Source: Porticoccaceae bacterium
Lineage (GTDB): Bacteria > Pseudomonadota > Gammaproteobacteria > Pseudomonadales > Porticoccaceae
DNA length: 8,565 nt
Assembly (NCBI GenBank): GCA_017858295.1
Contig: JAFMBU010000064.1
Coordinates: 1-8,565, forward strand
Reading direction: 5' to 3'
In this document: positions 4,692 to 8,565 of the stretch, in pieces
Position numbering within the stretch: the first letter of the stretch is position 1
How the letters are laid out: every line of letters starts with the position of its first letter
Program-made: the position numbers and the translations under genes
The notes under the pieces: model-generated
Databases searched by the model: none
What the model saw: only the letters and a program-made list of their open reading frames with translations
What the model was told of the DNA's origin: nothing

Positions 4692-7361
4692 ATGAAAACA
4701 AGTTCATTTCTTAAACTCAGTAGCTTGGCGCTCGCCATAGCAACTATATCCACCGGGACCTATGCTGCCCAGCTTGAAGAGGTGATAGTTACCGCTCAAA
4801 AGCGCGCCGAAAGCCTTCAAGACGTACCCATTTCAATGACAGCCATTACCGGTGAGAGAATGAAGGATGCTGGTATCACAAGCTTTTCTGAACTTTCAGG
4901 ATTTGTTCCTAACCTTGGCATCTCTGAAAACGCGGTAAACACTATTATCACCATGCGCGGTATCAGCGTCGGTGCTAACCAGTCTTTTGAGCAGTCTGTA
5001 GGCGTTTATGTTGATGGCGTGCATTACGGTAAAAGCCGCCAGATCAGAACGGGGCTATTTGATTTACAGCAAGTGGAAGTGCTGCGCGGCCCACAGGGCA
5101 TTTTATTTGGTAAGAACACATTGGCCGGTGCGATTAACGTAACCACCGCTGAACCTGAGATGGGTGAAGGCATGTCAGGTAAAGTTGCCGCGACTGTGGA
5201 AAGCGATGACGGTGAGTTATTAGAAGCACATCTTAACTATTCACCATCTGACAATCTGGGCTTCCGCTTTGCCATTAGAGATCGCAGTGACGACGGCTAT
5301 ATGGATAATGACTTTGCGACCACGGCGAATGGCGCACCTACAGCTATGCCCACTACCGACGAGACTATCTGGCGCTTCACCACTATGTGGGAGCCGAATG
5401 ACAGTACATCAATCAAGTTAACCCACGGCGAGAGTGACTTTGTACGTGTTGGCGGCCCTGGAATGGTAACAACGTTTGCGCCTGAGACTAATATTCCAGC
5501 ATCAAATCAAGTTATGTTTGCTGTAATGGGCGCATCATTCCCAGACTATGCAGCTGACGTCGCTTCTGGCGAAATTGGCGCATTCCGCGATGGCCGCTCT
5601 ACAGGTGGCTTGGCGCTTGCTCAGTCTCTAGGTCGCGATCTGGACAGTACTGAAGAAAAGTTCGAGGGCACTGACACGCAAACTAGCGACACCGCATTGC
5701 GTATCGATATCGAGATGGACAATGGCTACAGCTTCCACTCGGTGACAGGCCGCAACACCTATGAGTATGAAGATGGTATGGATGCCGATTGGCTACCAGT
5801 GAGCTTTGTTGGTCGAAGCGATATCTCTGAATACGAACAGACAAGTCAGGAATTCCGCATCGCCTCTCCTACTGATCAGGCCTTCTCATTTGTTGCCGGT
5901 GCTTACTGGTCTGAAGCAACACAGGATATTGATCGTACGGTTATTGTCGACGGTACTTTGGGAAATCCTGATTTGATGAAAGTTATCACTGGCCTGGGAG
6001 ACCCAACGGCCGGCACGGCATCCTTCTTAGCATTTAGCAAAGCGCAAATTGCTGGCGCTATTCTTGGTGCACAGGGCATCACTGACCCTGCGACTATCGG
6101 CGCTTGGATGGCAACGCCTACTGGCATCGGCACTGTTAATGCTTTTTGGGGTGTAGATGGCATGGCTATGTGGAATCAAGCCGGTCGAGTCAGTAGCTAC
6201 TCAAATCAAACAGACACTGTTGCCGCGTTCTTTCAGGGCACCTATGAGCTGTCAGATACTCTGACTCTCACTGCTGGTGTGCGTTATACCGAAGAAGACA
6301 AAGAAGCCTTTGCTAAAGCAGACCTCACTGCCAGCCACACCGGTTTAGCAACACCGAACGACGACGCATTCCTCGCCGCTCTTCAATCCGCATCATTTGG
6401 CGTTTGGGCCCATGATTTCAACGAGAAGCGTTCCACTAGCCAGGTTATCCCAGCAGCTAATTTGCAGTGGGAACAATCAGATACTAGCAAGTACTACATC
6501 AGCTATTCTGAGGGTTTCAAAAGTGGTGGCTTTAACTCTGTAGATGATCAGAACCCAAATATTCTTGCTGACGGAACGGTTCAGCGGACTGTGCCGGGTA
6601 TTGGTTTTGAATACGATGACGAGAGTGCGAGCTCCTTTGAAATCGGCGGTAAGCACGTGTTGTTGGACGGCGCCATGAACTTAAACTGGGCTTACTTCAA
6701 CAGTGAATATGAAGACCAGCAGGTTTCAACCTTTGTCGGCTTGGGCTTTGTTGTGGCTAACGCCGCAAGCTCAGAAATCCAGGGTATTGAGATGGATATG
6801 ACTTGGCAGGCAACTGATGAACTGCGTTTAGGTGTGGCAATGGCCTTCCTCGACGGCAAATACGGTTCCTTCGACTCTGCCGGTTGTACTGCAACCCAGG
6901 CTTCGGCCCTGTTAGGATTGGGTACATTAACCTCTAGCTCTCCGGTTACCTCAGCAATGGGTTGTCAGCAACAGTTCTTAGGTGATGGCACTGCATCAGG
7001 CTCATCTCAGGACATTTCCGGTGGTCAGTTAGGTTCTGATTACTCCGGTTCGATTACTGCTGACTACATTAAGCCACTGAACAACGGTTTGATTTGGTTT
7101 GCCGGACTTGATGTTAACTTCACCGACCTGTACTACATGACTGGTGATTTGGATCCAATCGATATACAAAGTGGGTTCGAGAAAGTGAATATCCGTACTG
7201 GTATCCGCGGTGAAAACTGGGACATGATGCTGTTCGGTCGTAACATTACCGACGAGATCACGGCTACTGGTGCTGCTGACATTCCTCTGGCCGGTGGTGC
7301 TCACTTTAGCTATATGGCTCGCGGTGCAGTTTGGGGCGCACGCCTCAGCTATAGCTTCTAA
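4692..7361 (+). CDS. TonB-dependent outer-membrane receptor
   Basis: An outer-membrane active-transport channel, energised by TonB-ExbB-ExbD, that imports an unidentified substrate. The 889 residues begin with a clear signal peptide (MKTSSFLK, hydrophobic core 9-19, likely cleavage after TYA at 25). A TonB-box-like LEEVIVTA (28-35) follows at once. The plug domain (about 40-155) shows LQDVPISMTAITGERM, GVYVDGV, VEVLRGPQG (128-136) and FGKNTLAGAINV. The rest is a 22-strand-type barrel ending in aromatic SYSF, with the terminal Phe used by the BAM machinery. AGGGGA at 4680-4685, six bases before ATG, supports the start. Two long segments (about 258-330 and 429-499), the second notably rich in Ala, Gly and Met, are probably extracellular loops. 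The only two cysteines (732 and 758) lie in another such loop and may form a disulfide. The gene stands alone, between a long upstream region and a strong terminator. The style matches receptors plentiful in marine Gammaproteobacteria; siderophore, sugar or lipid-like ligands cannot be told apart here. Confidence 0.95.
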   Translation: MKTSSFLKLSSLALAIATISTGTYAAQLEEVIVTAQKRAESLQDVPISMTAITGERMKDAGITSFSELSGFVPNLGISENAVNTIITMRGISVGANQSFEQSVGVYVDGVHYGKSRQIRTGLFDLQQVEVLRGPQGILFGKNTLAGAINVTTAEPEMGEGMSGKVAATVESDDGELLEAHLNYSPSDNLGFRFAIRDRSDDGYMDNDFATTANGAPTAMPTTDETIWRFTTMWEPNDSTSIKLTHGESDFVRVGGPGMVTTFAPETNIPASNQVMFAVMGASFPDYAADVASGEIGAFRDGRSTGGLALAQSLGRDLDSTEEKFEGTDTQTSDTALRIDIEMDNGYSFHSVTGRNTYEYEDGMDADWLPVSFVGRSDISEYEQTSQEFRIASPTDQAFSFVAGAYWSEATQDIDRTVIVDGTLGNPDLMKVITGLGDPTAGTASFLAFSKAQIAGAILGAQGITDPATIGAWMATPTGIGTVNAFWGVDGMAMWNQAGRVSSYSNQTDTVAAFFQGTYELSDTLTLTAGVRYTEEDKEAFAKADLTASHTGLATPNDDAFLAALQSASFGVWAHDFNEKRSTSQVIPAANLQWEQSDTSKYYISYSEGFKSGGFNSVDDQNPNILADGTVQRTVPGIGFEYDDESASSFEIGGKHVLLDGAMNLNWAYFNSEYEDQQVSTFVGLGFVVANAASSEIQGIEMDMTWQATDELRLGVAMAFLDGKYGSFDSAGCTATQASALLGLGTLTSSSPVTSAMGCQQQFLGDGTASGSSQDISGGQLGSDYSGSITADYIKPLNNGLIWFAGLDVNFTDLYYMTGDLDPIDIQSGFEKVNIRTGIRGENWDMMLFGRNITDEITATGAADIPLAGGAHFSYMARGAVWGARLSYSF

Positions 7362-7393
7362 GCTCCATGTAATTTAGCTAGAAAGCTACAAAG

Positions 7394-7424
7394 AAAAAGG
7401 ACGGGTAACCCCCGTCCTTTTTTT
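7394..7424 (+). terminator. Intrinsic terminator after the TonB receptor gene
   Basis: A GC-rich 7-bp stem GGACGGG (7399-7405) and CCCGTCC (7411-7417) with a 5-base loop is extended by A/T pairs and followed by seven T (7418-7424). It lies 32 bp after the receptor stop codon. This is a textbook rho-independent terminator and makes the receptor a separate transcription unit from the SDR gene. The A-run on the left may let it act on the minus strand too. Confidence 0.93.
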
Positions 7425-7537
7425 ATGTCCGAAATTGCCACAGCTCTGACTGTTGATGACAGTGAACGGCCTGTGTTTTTCGCTACCATAAAGCTTATAT
7501 TTTAGGCACACACCTCATCTATCCTGCGGACCAGACT

Positions 7538-8335
7538 ATGCAAAACAAAACCTCATTAGTAACCGGCGCCTCTGATGGCATAGGCCTTGAGTGCTGCAAA
7601 ATACTCGCCGCCAAGGGCTCCAACTTAATCCTTGTATCCCGTCGCCAGACACTGCTGGACGAGATTGCCGCGACTCTGAAGACGCAGTATCCCGAGATCA
7701 ACTGCACGGTTATAGCCGCAGATCTCGCAGCGCCAAAGGCGGCTCAAATACTGTTTCAGCAAGTTCAGGAGCAGGGCTTGGAAGTAGATTTTCTAATCAA
7801 TAATGCCGGGCTATTACAAAATGGCTTTTTTACTCAGCTCGATCTGGCCGCTCAGGAGAGCATGATCAACGTTAATGTTCTCGCTCTGACCTCATTGACC
7901 CATCTGTTTGCCAATCATATGGCCAGTCGCACTGGCGGGCATATATTAAATGTTGCCTCCCTCGCCGCCTGGACGCCGATCCCCAACCAGAATGTCTATG
8001 CCGCCACCAAAGCCTATGTGCTGTCCTTTACTCAAGCGCTCCATGATGAACTCAACGCAAGCAAGTCTGGGGTTACGGTCACAGCGCTATGCCCCGGTTA
8101 CACGGCGACAAAAATGATGGACAACCCGGATCAGGGGGGCAAATTATTGGTTCCCGCAGCTATGCTGCAATCTCCACGGGAAGTGGCGGAACAGGGCATT
8201 GAAGCCTGTCTCGCCGGTCGACCCACCATTGTCACTGGGCTGGCCAATCGCCTCACCGTGGCCCTTACTCGCCTGCTCTCGAGAATGACTCTGGCAAAAA
8301 TTGCCGGACGTTACTACCGCAGCAATATGCAGTAG
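7538..8335 (+). CDS. Short-chain dehydrogenase/reductase (classical SDR, COG0300-like)
   Basis: A cytoplasmic NAD(P)-dependent oxidoreductase of unknown substrate. The 265 residues carry the full classical SDR set: cofactor loop TGASDGIG (9-16), NNAG (88-91), catalytic Asn111 (INVNV), Ser141 (NVASLAAW), and Tyr154/Lys158 in YAATK, followed by CPGYTATKM (185-193). Arg35-Arg36 after the second strand (LVSRR) suggest preference for NADP(H). The C-terminal tail (about 230-265) is basic and moderately hydrophobic, as in the DltE/COG0300 group, some members of which act on acyl or lipid-like compounds; that link is only inference. The ATG is preceded by a poor Shine-Dalgarno (GCGGAC), but the Rossmann motif is at normal distance from it. 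A TATATT at 7496-7501 could be a -10 but lacks a good -35. The gene starts a new unit after the receptor terminator and may be co-transcribed with the epimerase-family gene 87 bp downstream. Confidence 0.93.
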   Translation: MQNKTSLVTGASDGIGLECCKILAAKGSNLILVSRRQTLLDEIAATLKTQYPEINCTVIAADLAAPKAAQILFQQVQEQGLEVDFLINNAGLLQNGFFTQLDLAAQESMINVNVLALTSLTHLFANHMASRTGGHILNVASLAAWTPIPNQNVYAATKAYVLSFTQALHDELNASKSGVTVTALCPGYTATKMMDNPDQGGKLLVPAAMLQSPREVAEQGIEACLAGRPTIVTGLANRLTVALTRLLSRMTLAKIAGRYYRSNMQ

Positions 8336-8422
8336 TGGTCTAACAAATTCTCTATAAAGATAACGCAATCAAAAACACTTTCGAAACCTTATTAACAGAA
8401 TAAAAGACTAAAAGAGATTGAT

Positions 8423-8565
8423 ATGAGCGAGCAAACCCCGAGCAAAATAATGATCACTGGCGCCAATGGCTTTATCGGCAACAGCCTGATGCGCCACTAT
8501 CAGCACCAGGGTATTGAGGTTGTGGGTGTCGACTTACGCGGTAATGGAGGAGCTGGTAATGGAGG
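8423..8565 (+). CDS. NAD-dependent epimerase/dehydratase family protein (partial, N-terminus only)
   Basis: 47 codons plus two bases are visible from ATG 8423 to the right edge; the rest lies outside the window. The N-terminus KIMITGANGFIGNSLMRHY carries the extended-SDR nucleotide loop TGANGFIG (12-19), and VVGVDLR (33-39) places an acidic residue (D37) at the end of the second strand, as expected for NAD-type Rossmann folds. The family includes sugar-nucleotide epimerases, dehydratases and ketoreductases, so the reaction cannot be named. A modest AAGAG lies six bases before ATG. Right after DLR the sequence becomes GNGGAGNGG, coded by a perfect 15-bp tandem repeat that reaches the window edge. 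It follows the SDR gene on the same strand with an 87-bp gap in which I see no terminator. Confidence 0.8.
   Translation, partial: MSEQTPSKIMITGANGFIGNSLMRHYQHQGIEVVGVDLRGNGGAGNG
8540..8565 (+). repeat. 15-bp tandem repeat (1.7 copies visible) inside the epimerase-family gene
   Basis: GGTAATGGAGG at 8540-8550 recurs exactly at 8555-8565 with period 15 (unit GGTAATGGAGGAGCT). The unit is a multiple of three and in frame, coding Gly-Asn-Gly-Gly-Ala. The array may continue beyond the right edge, so its true copy number is unknown. Confidence 0.8.

Noticed and set aside
4692..8565. Receptor, SDR and epimerase-family gene as one uptake-and-catabolism operon
   Set aside because: A strong terminator separates the receptor from the SDR, and the substrates of all three are unknown, so the link is only proximity.

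Overview
The window looks like an ordinary chromosomal stretch from a gammaproteobacterium, probably a marine one. The base composition is roughly balanced. It carries a long TonB-dependent receptor of the type abundant in marine Gammaproteobacteria, a fused type II mannose-1-phosphate guanylyltransferase/phosphomannose isomerase, and a tRNA-Val with an encoded CCA end and a gammaproteobacterial sequence pattern. The lineage is inferred from protein style only; no marker gene allows a firm placement.

Layout. Positions 1-734 (minus) hold the N-terminal half of a DadA-like FAD-dependent oxidoreductase that runs off the left edge. Positions 886-1115 form a compact single-gene tRNA unit on the minus strand: consensus-like promoter, tRNA-Val(GAC) and an intrinsic terminator. 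Positions 1217-2626 (plus) encode manC, which makes GDP-mannose. Positions 2576-3997 (minus) encode ugd, which makes UDP-glucuronate. The two sugar-nucleotide genes converge and overlap by 51 bp at their 3' ends. A 694-bp AT-rich spacer (3998-4691) with several small inverted repeats follows and serves as the upstream region for two divergent genes. Positions 4692-7361 (plus) encode an 889-residue TonB-dependent outer-membrane receptor, closed by a strong intrinsic terminator at 7394-7424. Positions 7538-8335 (plus) encode a classical short-chain dehydrogenase/reductase. Positions 8423-8565 (plus) hold the start of an NAD-dependent epimerase/dehydratase cut by the right edge.

How the genes fit together. 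manC and ugd both supply activated sugars for surface polysaccharide, but they are not co-transcribed and no glycosyltransferase or export gene is visible. The receptor is its own transcription unit; its substrate cannot be read from the sequence. The SDR and the epimerase-family gene could be co-transcribed across an 87-bp gap, but their substrates are unknown.

I found no mobile element, CRISPR array, phage gene or defence system, and nothing that I would call a new biological system. The points most worth checking are the antisense 3' overlap with a C-terminal extension of Ugd, the structured spacer upstream of the receptor, the unusual extracellular loops and sole cysteine pair of the receptor, and a perfect 15-bp tandem repeat at the right edge inside a Rossmann domain.
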